A stretch of DNA of 53,990 bases from Gracilaria domingensis (taxonomy: Eukaryota > Rhodophyta > Florideophyceae > Gracilariales > Gracilariaceae): contig VCMS01000356.1 of the NCBI GenBank assembly GCA_022539475.1, positions 1 to 53,990 on the forward strand, written 5' to 3'. The notes beneath the pieces are model-generated. The model was given only the letters and a program-made list of their open reading frames with translations. It did no database searches and was not told the origin of the DNA. Both the position numbers and the translations under genes were made by a program. This document shows, piece after piece, positions 9,765 through 21,602 of this stretch. How positions within the stretch are numbered: the first letter of the stretch is position 1; each line of letters starts with the position of its first letter.

Positions 9765-10070
9765 ATTCCTTTCTCTACGAGTACAAGATCGCTGACTGTC
9801 AACGGGCGAGATGCGCCCTGGATTACGGCAGCCTCGGACGACATGATGACAAGATGCATATCTTCATATGTAAAGGGCCAAGAATACGACAAGCAATATC
9901 TCCGTGTTTCACGGCAATCGGCTCCGCAGGACAATTTCTTCCGGGAAGAAATTCGTCCGTACGTGTTGCGCAATACCATCAGAGAAACATTCACACAATA
10001 CGCGATGGCTCTTGTCCTCCCGATATTAGAGAAGGATTGGCGCCAGCATGGGCTGCCGCCAGGTCTTTAG
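9765..10070 (+). other. Unrecognised reading frame fragment abutting the repeat edge
   Basis: A frame open through the repeat edge encodes a peptide with DNFFREEIRPYVLRNTIRE and ends LPILEKDWRQHGLPPGL. No family recognised and no start codon close to the edge. It may be the remainder of a host gene interrupted by the arm. Confidence 0.25.
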
Positions 10071-10229
10071 AAATATGAAGATGATCTTCATATTGCTCAA
10101 GCCCTGGCGGGCCTGTAAATCCTCCTCGCATCCCTGAACAAAGTCTTGTTGATTGCACATGCACTTTCTTCATAAATCCGCAGCATCTTCATGGTCTGGG
10201 CCTAGCCCAAGGTGTTCTAGACATCTATG

Positions 10230-10740
10230 TCAATTGTACTCCCAATATCGAAAGCAAGGATGACTCCCAACCTCTCGAGTTCTAATACACCAGGGAGCTA
10301 AAGCCGAATGATCATTCAGAGGTGTAGAGGAATTTGTACGATAGCTTGTGCGACAATGAAACGGAGACCTTATCGCAGCTTGACAGAATCTCTTGTGTTT
10401 GCAATACACATTTTCGTAATCCTCCAGAGTTTTTGCCTGCCGCCGCCGCGTGTCGCGAACCGCCGCCATGGCGTCATTGTGTAGCACCGCCTTGTTCGGC
10501 CGCCGGATCTGCAGCACCATCGCGCACACGCTCAGCTCCACGATCGGCGTGTCCACCCAGCTCGGGATGCGCTCGCCCGTCAGGTCGTCCACGTAGTGCT
10601 GGGCTTGCTGCTACGCGCGCCGTCTGTCCGTCGTCGCCGCCGCCGCACTGCTGCTTACCTCCGTGCTGCAGCTCGCTTCGCATGAGATGGCCGTTCGAAT
10701 CGTGCTGGCAGCCATTCAAACCGCCACCAATCGACACGGG
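10230..10740 (-). other. Unrecognised leftward gene fragment with a possible short intron
   Basis: The leftward frame contains QHYVDDLTGERIPSWVDTP followed by a basic segment RRRQAKTLEDYE. Upstream, a second frame (GGLNGCQHDSNGHLMRSELQH) could join through a GTAAG...TAGCAG intron of about 70 nt near 10606-10675; this junction is inference. The region is GC-rich compared with its neighbours. No domain recognised. Confidence 0.3.
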
Positions 10741-10785
10741 AAGGCAGTTCTGCCCGTCCTATGTGTCAAGATCGATTTTTATGTC

Positions 10786-11839
10786 CTATTGTTTGTCAGG
10801 GTATTGGAGAGCAGACAGCTTGCTCAGCCGACTGCCTGGAGTATGTCCCTCGTCTTGCAGTGTTCCAATTATGGTGCCCATCGATTTCAACGGCTTGGTC
10901 GCGTTAGACAGTTTACTTTCACGAAGGTTTGTGAGGTGATGTAGGCAAACCATCCAATAATATACATCAGCAATGCTGACCAGGCGCTCTAACTCGCAAG
11001 CTGTGATGTTCCAGCTCCAGCACCGAAAGGCCCGGCAATAGCGCAAGCGTACTCGCCGCCTACGCAGCGTCGAATCTTCGCGCATCGCGTTCCACAGCCA
11101 CAGCTGTTCCTCCGTTACCGCTTTGGCTCCGCATCATTCTAGCTGAGAGCCCATTGAAGCATGAAGTTGTTTGAGTTGCGCCATCTTCTGTTTCAATGTT
11201 TCTAATTGCTCTTTAAGAGCATCATTCTCCGCGCGCAATTGGTTCACACGAGTTTTTTTATAGTTCCTACAGCGTTAGATCACATTGTACCCACTGAGCG
11301 TCTTGTGAATCTGGATCAAAAGGAGTAACATTTTCTGGAAGCTCTGAAAAGTGCGCTGCAGAGCCAGGGACAGGCAAGTCATCCACGGGGAGCTCAGTTG
11401 ATGCTAATGACTGAGTGGGAGGCAGTTGGGGTGCTGAGGAGGGCGAGAAATTGGTGTCATTCATATGGAATTGTGGCGGCGAGAACAGTTGTGGTTCTTG
11501 TGTCAGCGGCGGGGGATTTCCTGTCAAAAGCTGTTTCGGAGATGGGTATTGATTGGTATGTGGAGAGGATGGGGAAGGAGAGATAGGAGGCGTTGGGTGA
11601 TGGCGCTTGAGGAGGGGATCCTGATAATCTAATGGAGCCGATCTTTATCGTCGACGAAAAGACTGAACCGTATGCGGCAAAGATGAAGGAAAATAGCGGA
11701 GAGATTTTCGTTTCATTGCAATTCGTGCTTGGTACACTTTGAGCTCTTTGTTTGTGTAAGCGTGAAAACAAGAAGCGCACAGATCATCATCCCACAGAGT
11801 CTGTGAAGCCGGAGAGCTGCGACACAAAACGCAGTCCAT
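10786..11839 (-). pseudogene. CxxC-zinc and leucine-zipper protein, degenerate
   Basis: Leftward pieces suggest one gene. From ATG at 11837-11839 a CVLC...CASC pair with a Trp between resembles a short GATA-like zinc site. A Pro/Ser-rich linker follows (11267-11780, with frame changes). Near 11150-11275 comes a zipper segment, NYKKTRVNQLRAENDALKEQ, continuing with heptad Leu like a bZIP coil. An in-frame TGA near 11140 separates it from a C-terminal basic region (LRRRRVRLRY). Such a layout suits a transcription factor, but the basic region before the zipper is short. At least two frame changes and one stop make it a probable pseudogene. Confidence 0.4.
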
Positions 11840-11991
11840 GGTTTCAAACGCGAGTAGCTGCGCTCTATTCGAAACACAGCCATGAGCTTCGCGTTGCGGT
11901 ATTCGTTGGATCAGCGAGTGCGGAATCTGACACAAACGCAGACAGCAAGTGGTGCTTTTGTGGTAGAATAGTTACCGGAGAGACCGGATGA

Positions 11992-12432
11992 TATGCACGC
12001 TCCTACCAGCTCTCACAAACAGCATCTCTTCACGGCCCGATTCTTCTTCAAGATATGTACATGCTGGAACAGCTCTGCCGATTCAATCATGAACGTATTC
12101 CAGAACGCGTTGTGCATGGAAGAGGAGGAGGTGCACGCGGCTACTTTCAACGATACAAATCACTGGCTCAGCTTACCAAAGCCAAACTTTTCAACAACAG
12201 AGACAAGACAGAAGTGTTCGTTCGCTTTTCAACTGTCATTCACGGAAAAAACTGGCCGGAGACTGTTAGGGATCCGAGAGGATTCGCAATCAAGTTCAAG
12301 ACCGAGGAAGGGAATTGGGATCTCGTTAGAAACAACTTGCCAGTGTTCAAAACGCATTCTTTCATTCAAGAGCGCTGCCTTTCGCTCGTCTCACGCAGCA
12401 AAGCGTCCAAAAGCCGCTACGCGCTTACGTAG
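11992..12432 (+). pseudogene. Catalase N-terminal fragment
   Basis: The frame matches the monofunctional haem catalase N-terminus: LHGPILLQDM, then FNHERIPERVVHGRGGGA containing the distal His of the family's ERVVHAKG motif, FSTV, and TVRDPRGFAIKFKTEEGNWD. It ends after about 145 codons, where the family needs about 480 or more. It starts after an in-frame TGA at 11989 with no proper N-terminus. Downstream sequence holds no haem-ligand Tyr region. Known family role is H2O2 dismutation in the peroxisome or cytosol. This is a truncated remnant or an isolated exon. Confidence 0.8.
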
Positions 12433-13133
12433 GCCAATTTCAGGCCACTGCCGTCGTCTAGCGCCAGCCGCTCGCCGCTTGCACCACCCGGCGCCACGGG
12501 TACCGCACGTCAGCCGCGGCAGTGGCAATTCTACGGCGCTAACACTTTTCTTCGCAATTTCATGAACCCAGCAGCTGCGCCACCGCTCACTGCCGCTGGC
12601 TGCGTCCCACCGTAGGACTCCCACGCGTGTGAACTTTCTGTACCGCGCGCGCGCGCCGCCCGAATCAGAGCCCACCGGCTCTTCCCCACCCCTTCTCATC
12701 GCATCGAATCTTCGCTCACTCTTACGGATCCGTCGCTTCTTCACTCTACGCATATTCGTTCTCGTTTGCTGTTCTCACGCTCTCAACACGCTTGTCTCGT
12801 CTTTCTGTTGACGATATGAGTCTTCGTTCCATGCGCATTACGACTACCACAACTCAAATCTACAAGTTTAGCTTTCTTCCACGACTTCTTTCTGCGCCCG
12901 GCTCATTACGCAACCGTACTTTCTTTTTATCACGAGGTTGCGCGAGCGGTTGCACATGGGCCTGTTAAGGGATATACCGACGAGCTAATGGGGTTACTAG
13001 TACTATGACCTCGCGAAGAGTACATCCTTTCCGACATTTCCATTTCCCGCCTCAATGTCATATAAGCGCAGTACTCTGAAGAGCAACCAAGCGAAGCGTC
13101 CACACAGGCAGGTTCTGCGGTTTTATTCTATCT
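12433..13133. other. Gene-free, locally GC-rich stretch
   Basis: No convincing gene on either strand. GC-rich low-complexity runs (GCGCGCGCGCCGCC near 12648) create arginine-rich spurious frames in several directions. The right part becomes AT-balanced and blank. Confidence 0.35.
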
Positions 13134-14576
13134 CTATAGTCTCGTAAAGTAAACTTCTCGAACTTCAATAATCTTAGAGTTTCGTTTTTTTCCTCCTGCT
13201 GCTAGTCGCAAGGCATCTTCGCAAAGCAGCAGTGGCTTCTCCTCGTTATTATTAATAATAATATTGCTCGATATATCAAGTGCAACAACGTGATACGAAT
13301 GTTTGCTGGCCAGAAATCGCTCAAGTAGAAACTGGCTCCCATCCAGACTTGCCCATGACGAGAACTTGTATCTATCGCTTGGGAACTTTTCCACACCCAG
13401 TTCTAATCGCATCTTTTGGAACACCGGCGTAACTGACGCAAGTGAGTATAATGGCATTTTGTGTTCCCAAAAGCACTTCATCGCTTTTGTACTCGCTTCA
13501 CGACTTAAATCAACTGATCTCGTCTTCCATAAGTACAAACCGTATACAAGATTTATACTCGCAGCAATCAAACAGTTCAAATTTTCATTACGACAAAAAA
13601 CGTCGTAGCTATTCAATAGTCAGAACTGACTTTCATTAACTTCAAAGGAACCCCTGCCAGGAAAGTTAAGTCTCATGCTGAATCCAGGGTGCGTTCGCAA
13701 GTATCGAAGGCATTTGTCGGTGAACCCTGTTGAGCCATCTTCACGTAACACCTTCGTATCTATACAGACTGTCTTCCTGATTCCATTTTGTTCTATTAAT
13801 GAATTCGGTGTTATATATTTTCCAGAGACAAGAACATTATCTTCTTTAACTTAATCAAGCCCTAAACTTTCCTCATCAACCGGATAGAAAGATTGAATAT
13901 CCTCGGTCATTGATCCACACGCATACAGCTTTCCTTTTCTAATTGTTTTGTTGTTGACCTTCGAATTATCGCCATACAATAGCTGTTCAATACACCATTC
14001 TCCATCGCTGTCGTGCTCGTCATCTTCAGACTCTTGCATGGTTTCTGCGTTTAAATTACCAAACTGTGATCCACCTTCGTACACAACTTCTTCCGTTTCG
14101 TTGACAGTTACCTGTGCTTTGCCGCGGCGTTTCTTGAACCTATAAAAGTAAGGATTGTTTGCATTGGAATGACTGCGTTTTTTAATTCGTGTTAGAGTTC
14201 TTTTTCGCCCCATTCTGTTGATAACAGTTTTCAAGTTACTGCTTTCTGGGGACACGGTGAATCTGTTCTGTTGTACCTTCGTAGATCGATGTTCGAGCGA
14301 ATGAAACATTTCATGCAGAGAGAAATGTGATTCAGTGTCATGACTGGTTGATCGGAATACCTGCCATCTCGATGGGATCGCTTTTGTACGCTCAGCGTGC
14401 CAAAAATCATACGTGTTCGGTATGTATGGTACGTGTGCAGTGCGTACTACGCATATACGATAATGATTACGTGTAGGACGCTTTGGACGTGTAATTCTGC
14501 ACTGTTTCGTGCGTCGTAAGTTCTGACTTAAAACATTACAACTGATTGCTCTCTTCAATGGCCCTGATTCAATCAA
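13134..14576 (-). pseudogene. Unknown protein, one long frame with two in-frame stops
   Basis: A single leftward frame of about 480 codons runs from around 14576 to 13134, interrupted only by TAA at 13851-13853 and TGA near 13625. No frameshift is needed. The N-terminal half is basic and includes GRKRTLTRIKKR (nuclear-type) followed by an acidic stretch ESEDDEHDSD. The C-terminal half has an SSWASLDG segment and ends with YHVVALDISSNIIINN, then EEKPLLLCEDALRLAAGG and IIEVREV. The last pattern resembles the His-containing end of cysteine-peptidase-like (OTU/papain-like) domains in repeat-encoded proteins. That resemblance is weak and no catalytic Cys was confirmed. Probably an eroded mobile-element gene. 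Confidence 0.35.
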
Positions 14577-15006
14577 CTTGAATCCAGAAGCGAATCTAAA
14601 ATGTTTCCAGCACCATCACCGCTGTAATGGCTCAAACACTGTGTATGATATCCACTAGAGAATCTCCAGTGGATCACAATGCTAGTTAAAAAGGGCAGAA
14701 TTACGATCTTCTAACGATCAGTAGTTACAGACCCGTTTGGGGTCTGGATTCGTTTTGCAGCCCAACGCTATGTTCGGTAAGCGCGTAAATGACATATTGC
14801 GACGCGCAGCCAGGTGAGGTGAAGATGATGTACGTTGTAAAGCGCGCACTTCTCAGCAGCTCCGCAAGGGTGATGTACGCACAATATGTTCATGATCAGC
14901 GAATATACGTTCAAGTGATTGGTCGCGAGTAGATTTTGGTGAGATGTTCCTAGTTCATGTTCATCACAAGACTGATCGATACGACGGAATTTGACTACGT
15001 TGGTAA
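14577..15006. other. Spacer without supported gene
   Basis: Between a leftward unknown gene and a rightward one, so it should contain divergent promoters. It includes an imperfect dyad around the AGAATCTCCAGTGGATCAC segment near 14660. No RNA gene recognised. Confidence 0.3.
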
Positions 15007-15681
15007 TCAGACGACAATTCGACACGCACGGATTATGCGCGCCGCGTGGTGCCTGAAGAAGAAGCGCTTGACGCCGCGCGAAATCTGATCTCATCGCTCA
15101 AGAGCGAAAACACTCGTCTTTGTCACGTCAATCTTGAATCCCAGCGCATCATGTCCAGGTTGAAGTCAAATCGCACTGCACGCACTCGATCCGAGTACAA
15201 GCATGCTCTACTTTCCGTTCTGCTTCACAAGCTTGAAAGTCTGCAAAGGAGGACCCAACCACAGGCGCTGCAAAATTTTTTTGCCGGATGCTACTACCAC
15301 GCGATTGGCGATGAGCAAAAGGTGCTCCCACACGCGACATGCGTGCCTCCAATCTAGATACAGCTATGCTTGGAGATCTTGTTTGGTGCTACTTTGCAAT
15401 GCGGTAATCAACCAGCAGTTTATATCGGTATGTTGAATTCGGAAAGCATCGACAGACTGGCGTTTGAGCTACGATGGGACGACTACCATGTAAAATATAC
15501 AAGAAAGGACTCTCAGTTTTCCGGTGAGCTGCCAGAGCTTGCACGAGAAGAAAGCATGGACTTCGAGATCGCCCAAGGCCCTAACGTTCTAAAGGAGCTT
15601 CTAAACTGCTTGTACCCACCTAATACTACTCCGTCACCGCATTCTCCAAAACTTGACGATGAGCATTCCCCTGAAGTATAA
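15007..15681 (+). pseudogene. Unknown coiled-coil protein with one in-frame TAG
   Basis: The frame is open from 15007 to the stop at 15679-15681 apart from TAG at 15355-15357. The first part is helical (LISSLKSENTRL, then a Lys/Arg-rich helix). The second part is an acidic, Pro-ended tail (KELLNCLYPPN...DDEHSPEV). The TAG lies between ATCVPPI and IQLCLEIL and could come from CAG. No family recognised; no clear ATG near the beginning. Confidence 0.3.
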
Positions 15682-15884
15682 GATCCGACGTGTTCGTGCT
15701 ATACTCAGTCTCCGTCTTCAGATTAATCGGCAGTCAAGTCATTCAAAGCCTTGTCGCACGCTTCGCCGTTTTGTTCCGTACCGCTTCCCTTTGGTAATCC
15801 TTTACATGATTGTCTAACCTCTGAATTGCGTCGGGGGCTACGGTCTTCACCAAAAACACAAGTTGGCGCCTGGTTTGTTTGCTT

Positions 15885-16330
15885 TCATATCTTTTCTTTC
15901 GCTGCGTTCACTCTCGCTAGCGCCTTGTCAACTTCTTCATCACTGCTTTCCTCCGAATCCCTTTCAAAAAGTTTTGGAAGCTTCCCCTTCCAGCCGCCGC
16001 TTGCTTTCCCATCACCGTTCTTGTATTCAACCATGGCAACAGAAGAATTCGTCTCTTCTCCATACAGGCTGCCACTCTTTTTAGTGTAGAGGTACGAGAC
16101 GATACCGTGTGTGTGCAAGTCCGCGTTCAATGCAGCTCTCAGTACCTCTTCGTCGTCACACATAACTAGGTTTTCTATCTCAACTGACTCACTTTCTACA
16201 AGTCCTTGATACTCGCTGAATCGTTCCCAGGGATTTTCATGTTTCGCTGACTTCTTCCGATCATCAGCAAAGTCACCCTCCTCATCAAGTGTCTTTTGAT
16301 CTACTGCGAGCTGGGAACGCTTGAGAACTT
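15885..16330 (-). other. Unrecognised leftward frame, acidic
   Basis: An open frame of about 148 codons. It includes AKHENPWERFSEYQGLVE, then YTKKSGSLYGEETNS and a Ser/Glu-rich stretch ERDSEESSDEEVDK. An ATG is available only internally (16161-16163). Composition looks protein-like rather than antisense shadow, but no domain was recognised. Confidence 0.25.
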
Positions 16331-16358
16331 AAAGTGTGTCACATAATCGTGGGTTTCC

Positions 16359-17158
16359 GTGATATTGAAACAAGTCCTTCAGCAGCTCAGCACTAAAGTT
16401 GTTCTTTTTGCCCCCAAAGACGCCGCGAGCATCCATCCGCTTCTCGTCCTCTCCATCGACGGCACTCTGCAGCTCCCCTTCGAACAGCTGCCTTTGGAAG
16501 ATTTTCTCCTAAATTTTTTCTGTGCAGAGCAGCCTATATACGAAGACTGTCTTCTTCTGGACATCACGCCAAATTGTTCCGATTTCGTTGTATGCGCATT
16601 TTTATAACACAAGGTCACATGAGGTCATCTTCAGCTCTCCACCATTTCCGCGGGTTATAAGAATTGAACGGTTACCACCTGCACTCCGACCGCCTTGCGA
16701 AGTAGCCCTTCTAGCGGTGCAGCACCTCTCGCGATTAGCGAGCGATGCAAATGAAATGAAGTGCCAAAGCTTGACGTATCGACTTAGCTTGTCAGGTCAG
16801 AATGACACTTCGTAGATGAAGCCAGACGCACCAAGTGACAGACGAATCGTGTTGAACACAGGACCACCTTGTGATGCAAAGTACACCTGCAGTCGCCCGA
16901 ACGAGTCGATCAGACTGATCTGCACACATGAATCCGCAAGCAGAGAATCTGTCGCACATCACCCCAACAGACCCGTCGCAATCGCGCAACCGACGCTGTG
17001 AACGCGTCCCAGCGGCGGCTGCATTGACATCTCACACTCCGCAAAGATATGCGAACGTGGAGCGTTGTACACTGGGAACGCAGTACCATGGCGTCATGGC
17101 AAGGGAGGTGCGATCTCTGTTGTGTTTGAAGGTCAGAACCTTGGCATAAGCCCAACAG
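16359..17158 (+). other. Weak rightward frames, no recognised product
   Basis: One frame at 16359-16607 (82 codons; LPLEDFLLNFFCAEQP) and another at 16816-17158 interrupted by TGA near 17000 (with ALYTGNAVPWRHGKGG). Neither has a recognisable family or a convincing start. They may be remnants. Confidence 0.15.
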
Positions 17159-17598
17159 TGACTATTTGAAGATTGGCGTGCTCTGTCACGACGAATTCTG
17201 CTACGGAGATTACCTGCACGGTGCCATCTTTCTCTGCTGGGCTGAAGGACTTGGTTGTTGCAGTTTTATGGTTATTCCAAACGACAGTGTGACTGTGAGT
17301 GCAGATTGTGTTGTTAAAGCCGGGTCAGCGAAGTGCACTACGTTGGTGGATACAAGTTGACGGTGGGTGTGAAACAACCAGACATGAGGTTGGTTTATTT
17401 GTTGTGCGTCAACCTCCATCATGATGATGGGTGTTGATGATGGGTCTTTTTCTATCTCGTGAGGGGAGGTCTTGACAACTGTCGTACCGTTGCAGGCACC
17501 AAGCGCCAGTTATTGGATTGATAGACTTTGCCATGTGCTGTTGAGCAATGCATTCCAGATTCAGCAGGATGGGGTTGTAGTCCTGCGACGAGTTTGTC
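17159..17598. other. No supported gene
   Basis: Short frames exist on both strands but none is supported. I see nothing else specific here. Confidence 0.3.
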
Positions 17599-18224
17599 CT
17601 AAACATCTCCACTTCGACGCAACTTGTAAATTTGGAAATCCAGCGCAAACACACATAGTTTCTGCTCCCAAATAAGAGCAGTGGCGTAAAGCATATCAAT
17701 GTTGTCAGTCAATTCCTCCAGCTTTTGATGCATTGTCCCATTTTCGGATTCTTTCTGACTGTAGCCCTTCATAACGTGAAGTGCTTCCTCCATCACTTTT
17801 TGTGCTCCCATTAAGTACCCCTTTACAATCAGAAGTTCTTTGAGAATAACTATACGATCTGCATTTGGCATCAATCCGGATTTATCTTCGCCTGAAACGT
17901 CTTTCCCTGTACCACACGAGTCCTGAGTTTGTGATCCAAGACCGATTTGTGGGACCCTTTTGCTGTATGGTTCCCGACCTCTTCCGAAATTTTAGACGAT
18001 GATACTTCCTGCTTCTCTATGTTTGTTATGTCTCTCAGGACTTCATTTTTCTTTGAGCGTAGTGATTGCGACGCCAATAACAAGGCCATCTTCCTGGTTA
18101 ACGACATATTTTCGTGTTCGCAATATTTGGTGGGAAAGAATGGACTAGAACAACAAGGCTGACTGCTTATGAAAACGTGAAAGCAGTTGTCTTCGCGGTT
18201 TATTAGATGCATATCGGAGAACAC
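17599..18224 (-). other. Leftward helical protein fragments
   Basis: Two adjoining leftward frames, 17871-18224 and 17599-17874, differ by a frame and are both helical. The first has SLTRKMALLLASQSLRSKKN, the second KVMEEALHVMKGYSQ and a Leu-heptad start. They could be one interrupted coiled-coil protein. No family recognised. Confidence 0.2.
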
Positions 18225-18727
18225 GCTTAGTTACGTTCTGCAAGCTAATAAGCTTGAACTGAGTGATTTAGGGTTTGACGTTGAAGTTTCAAGCTCCCAG
18301 ATGTGCTTCTCTATCGCTGTGCCTTAAACTCCAAACATCTCCGCTTACGCTTTGTGTATGAATTTCTATTGATAATGGGTGAAGAAGAAATGACACAACT
18401 CCCCAATCCTCACTAACAAGGCCTCTTTTATCTATACTACGTGAGGCCCTACCGTCAGCTCTTTCTTCGCCGATTCTCCCTCCCGTTGTCGAAACTCTGC
18501 CGCCATCCGTATAGGTAGTCCTTCTTCAGCGACACCGTTTGCCCCAGGTTTGTGCCATGCTCTGGAAATGCCTTAACTCATGCTGACCATTGTTGGTCAA
18601 ACTGTGACGGCCCTGAACACATATTCTCCCCAGATAGAACCGACTCAGGTCCATGTTCACCAGGAAAAACGAGCGATTGGCGGGTTGTGTTCCCTGGTTC
18701 GTCGAGAACTGCTTTTGAATCCAAGGA
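18225..18727. other. No supported gene
   Basis: Contains the region beyond the RluA-like gene's end and overlapping spurious frames. Nothing else recognised. Confidence 0.3.
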
Positions 18728-19815
18728 TCATGTGTCCGACAGATGTCGCTCATCCCCTTTGGCCCTCCAGTCTGCCACAATGCGAACATCCTGGTCTCGC
18801 AGCTTACCACCCACCTCTGCGAGGTGCAGTCCAATAACTCTCGGATCCCTGCCAAGCACTCCTCCTTCATACAGTCGACCAACAACATTTGAATACTTAC
18901 AATCACCATTAACAAGGGCGCCACGCGCAGCAAACTGCAAACGAATCTGATGTGTCTTAGAAGTGAGCAAAACAACTCTGGATACAAACCCGTTTATTGT
19001 TCTGGTACAGGATTCAACTCGCAATGAAACCAGGACAAATCCATTTAGTGCTCCCTTCTGGCCTAGATAAGGCCGCAGTAGCGGCGTTTCACTCTGTTCG
19101 ACAGCAAATCTTATTCTCTTGAAGTACCAGTCTCGCATAAGACGGGGTTGAACGGGCTTCCTTGTCCATACCAATTATTGCTTATCACAGCGAGACAATC
19201 ACTTATGTATCTCGGGCGCGAACTCTCGTCGAGTAAGAATGGCAACGCCGCTCGTGCACACGTCCAGTCTTGTAGTGATGCATAGCGAATGTGGCTCGAG
19301 TTTCAAAAGTCTTCCAGTCTCCCGCAACAGATTCTCTTTAGCAATATCTAGCGTAGCGCATGCAGGGATGCCGGCTGATTTACATACGGCAATGTAAAGA
19401 TCGGTTTGGTAGAAACTGAGAAGTTTGTAACAGCAGAATGCAGCTTTGGGTTTGTGTATATTCGTACATAGATTGGTGTGCAGGTGAGAAGCGGTTTATA
19501 GAGATCTCTATATGTTTGTCTTGTTGGCCTTGGCCTTACTCGCGGGCTATAATCCACCACACGGAGATAAACTGCGCCCAACTTTGCCAAGTCCAGAACT
19601 TGACTGTGTCCAAGGTCAGCGTTCTCTATGATGTGATCCAAAAGTGTTTTGAGCGTCGTTAACGCGGCCGGAGTGAGCAGGTGATATATCGTCGGGTTGT
19701 TCTTCAAATCAGTTCCGAACGAAAAATAGGTTTTCAATGTAGTTTCGTTGATGGATAGCGGAGACTCGGTAAGAGTGTTCAAGTCCCAGGGAGTAAATCT
19801 GCGAGCATCAGACAT
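18728..19815 (-). pseudogene. RluA-family RNA pseudouridine synthase, frameshifted
   Basis: Leftward pieces line up with plant-type RNA pseudouridine synthases. From ATG at 19813-19815 comes an N-terminal region with GAVYLRV and YVRIYTNPK. The next frame holds AGIPACATLD (the KPAG loop) and TRLDVCTSGVAILTR, which is the HRLDxxTSG catalytic motif with His changed to Thr and the catalytic Asp kept (near 19265). A stop near 19205 follows. The C-terminal frame carries LLTSKTHQIRLQFAARGALVNGD, matching the family's TGRTHQIRxHLxxxGxPIxGD. At least one frameshift (about 19370) and one stop break it. The family isomerises uridine in rRNA or other RNA. Loss or sequencing error cannot be separated here. 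Confidence 0.7.
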
Positions 19816-20318
19816 TCTTTGCGCATGCTGCGGATGAAACCTTGAACCTAGCCGCGTGGCGTTTCAGTCGATGGTTTTCAGAATGACAGACAGATACGAC
19901 TTGGGCGATGATACGCAGCGAATCAAAGCACGGGGTAACCAGAGCGAGTTGTACACATCAGAAAAACGCATGAATGCATTCAAGAGCAACTTCGCTTCGG
20001 TTTGTACTCAGACTCATTGGACGATTTTGCGGATCGGACTTGTAAGGCGCTCCGGCCGGCAACCGGCTCGAGCATCTGCCAAAGGTGAGTAGTTGCCTTC
20101 GAAGCGGATCTCGAGCTTTAGATCGTTTTTCAAGACATGTGAGCTCATTCGCTCCTCCTGCCCGCGACGCTCTGCTTTGATCCGAATCAGCAACACACGA
20201 GCATATCTTCGTCGACCAGAGTAGTAGAGATGAGTTATACTATATGCAGTGCAACCACAAGCCGTGCAATTGAATTGGTACAGCACCACATCTTGCATCA
20301 TACCGTACCTACAGCTTG
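19816..20318. other. Spacer between two leftward genes
   Basis: A small leftward frame at 20014-20301 (Cys-containing start, then basic) has no recognised family and is in a different frame from the GT61 gene upstream. Otherwise blank. Confidence 0.25.
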
Positions 20319-21602
20319 TTATATCGGTTGTTCATCATCATCATCATAATCATCATCAGCATCAGCATATCGGGCCGCCACGAGCGCTAGCACAGCCTCC
20401 AGCTCAGTTTCCGGTATGCGCAAATCCTGTGTCCGAATGCAACAGCGTTCGGTCGCATCCTTTCCAAGCCGCATCACACTTCCAGAAAGCACCATCTTCC
20501 AGCCCGTCCAAAACTGTTCGTCCAGCATCTCGTTTCTCGCACATGTCTCAACTCCGTTCATATCCGCCTCCGCAACGATATTTTTATAGCGCAAGCCGGC
20601 CAGACGACTGAGGCGTCGAAAGCCAACTTTGTACATGCTGAATGGAATGATTTCAATCACGTGGCTTGCTTGTTTCATGAACATGATGTTGGTCATGCCC
20701 GCTCCGTGCGAGGCTACCAACACGTGTGTGTTGATCATGTGTCGCAGCTGATATCTGAAGGACTTGTTTTTGAACTGTAACAGCGTGATCTGTACGCGTC
20801 GCCCATGGTTTTCAAACGCGGTGTGAATGGCGTGTTGTAGCTTGTTAACATTGAGGATGCGTCTGGTGTGAGCGCGCGACAGAATGGCCACCGGAATCAC
20901 GGACGCTGTGTGGCTTTTTCCAAACGTAGCTGCAACTCGTTGTTGAAAGATGACTGTTTCGGGTGCAACGCCGTTACATTTGCTCACGGACACGCTTCGA
21001 AAGCATGTGTTGCGCGGTCAATCGGTGACTCGCGCGTGATAGAACGCGGCGCCGAATGCGTGATGCACGCCTTTGAACCACTGTTTGTGCCTTGTGAAGG
21101 TGGGCGTGATCAACAACGGCTGTGACACGGTGATATTGGCCAGTCGGAGCAGCGTGGCGGTGCGTATCGCCGCTTGTAACGCATAATCTATGTGATGCGA
21201 GATATGTCTCAACTTCATCTCCTTGTACGTGCCTATCGACGTGAGATACGCAGGATCGACGAGATGTTGGTTGCTGTACGGCTGATTGGTTGGCTGAAAT
21301 CGAATGGGGCGACCCATGAATTGGAGTCCGTCGTGGTCGGCAAGCTGACACGATCTGTTCTCAGCATGCAGCTGCATTTGTGAACGAGAGGGCGTGGATA
21401 AAGTGACGTAGCGCTGATTGAAACAGATGTGGGTGAGCTTGCATACGGAGCATCAATTGCCGGTGGGTAGTCTTACCTCATAGCGTAGCAGTTTCGAAGG
21501 CGGCGGTGGTGAGATGGGGCTGTTTGACGTTTTGAAGAATCGCAGCGCGTAGAGGATGCAACTGAGCAGGAGAAAAGGGAGGAAAAGGTTGTTGCTCTTC
21601 AT
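20319..21602 (-). pseudogene. GT61 (DUF563) glycosyltransferase, two exons, in-frame TGA
   Basis: Exon 1 (21602-21477) encodes exactly 42 residues with a type II signal anchor: MKSNNL, then a hydrophobic run FLPFLLLSCILYAL and a Pro-rich stem. A 105-nt GT-AG intron follows. Exon 2 (from 21371) continues in phase 0 through MGRPIRF, HHAFGAAFYHARVTD, the family segments ILSRAHTRRILN and VLVASHGAGMTNIMF (GT61 hallmark HGAG), and AGLRYKNIV. A DDD-rich tail ends it at 20319. One TGA at 21018-21020 interrupts exon 2 in frame, with no indel. GT61 enzymes transfer xylose, arabinose or GlcNAc in the secretory pathway (for example EOGT-like). The clean splice site makes this a genuine host-type gene, recently inactivated or containing a sequence error. 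Confidence 0.75.
21372..21476 (-). other. Spliceosomal intron in the GT61 gene
   Basis: 105 nt in the leftward sense. Donor GAG|GTAAG, acceptor ATGCAG|CTG. Splicing at phase 0 joins the signal-anchor exon to the catalytic exon, while reading through gives a different frame. This is the best evidence that the DNA is eukaryotic nuclear. Confidence 0.7.

Noticed and set aside
12640..12660. CpG-island or Z-DNA-like GCGCGCGC run as a regulatory site
   Set aside because: A short low-complexity run with no adjoining intact gene start to support a role.
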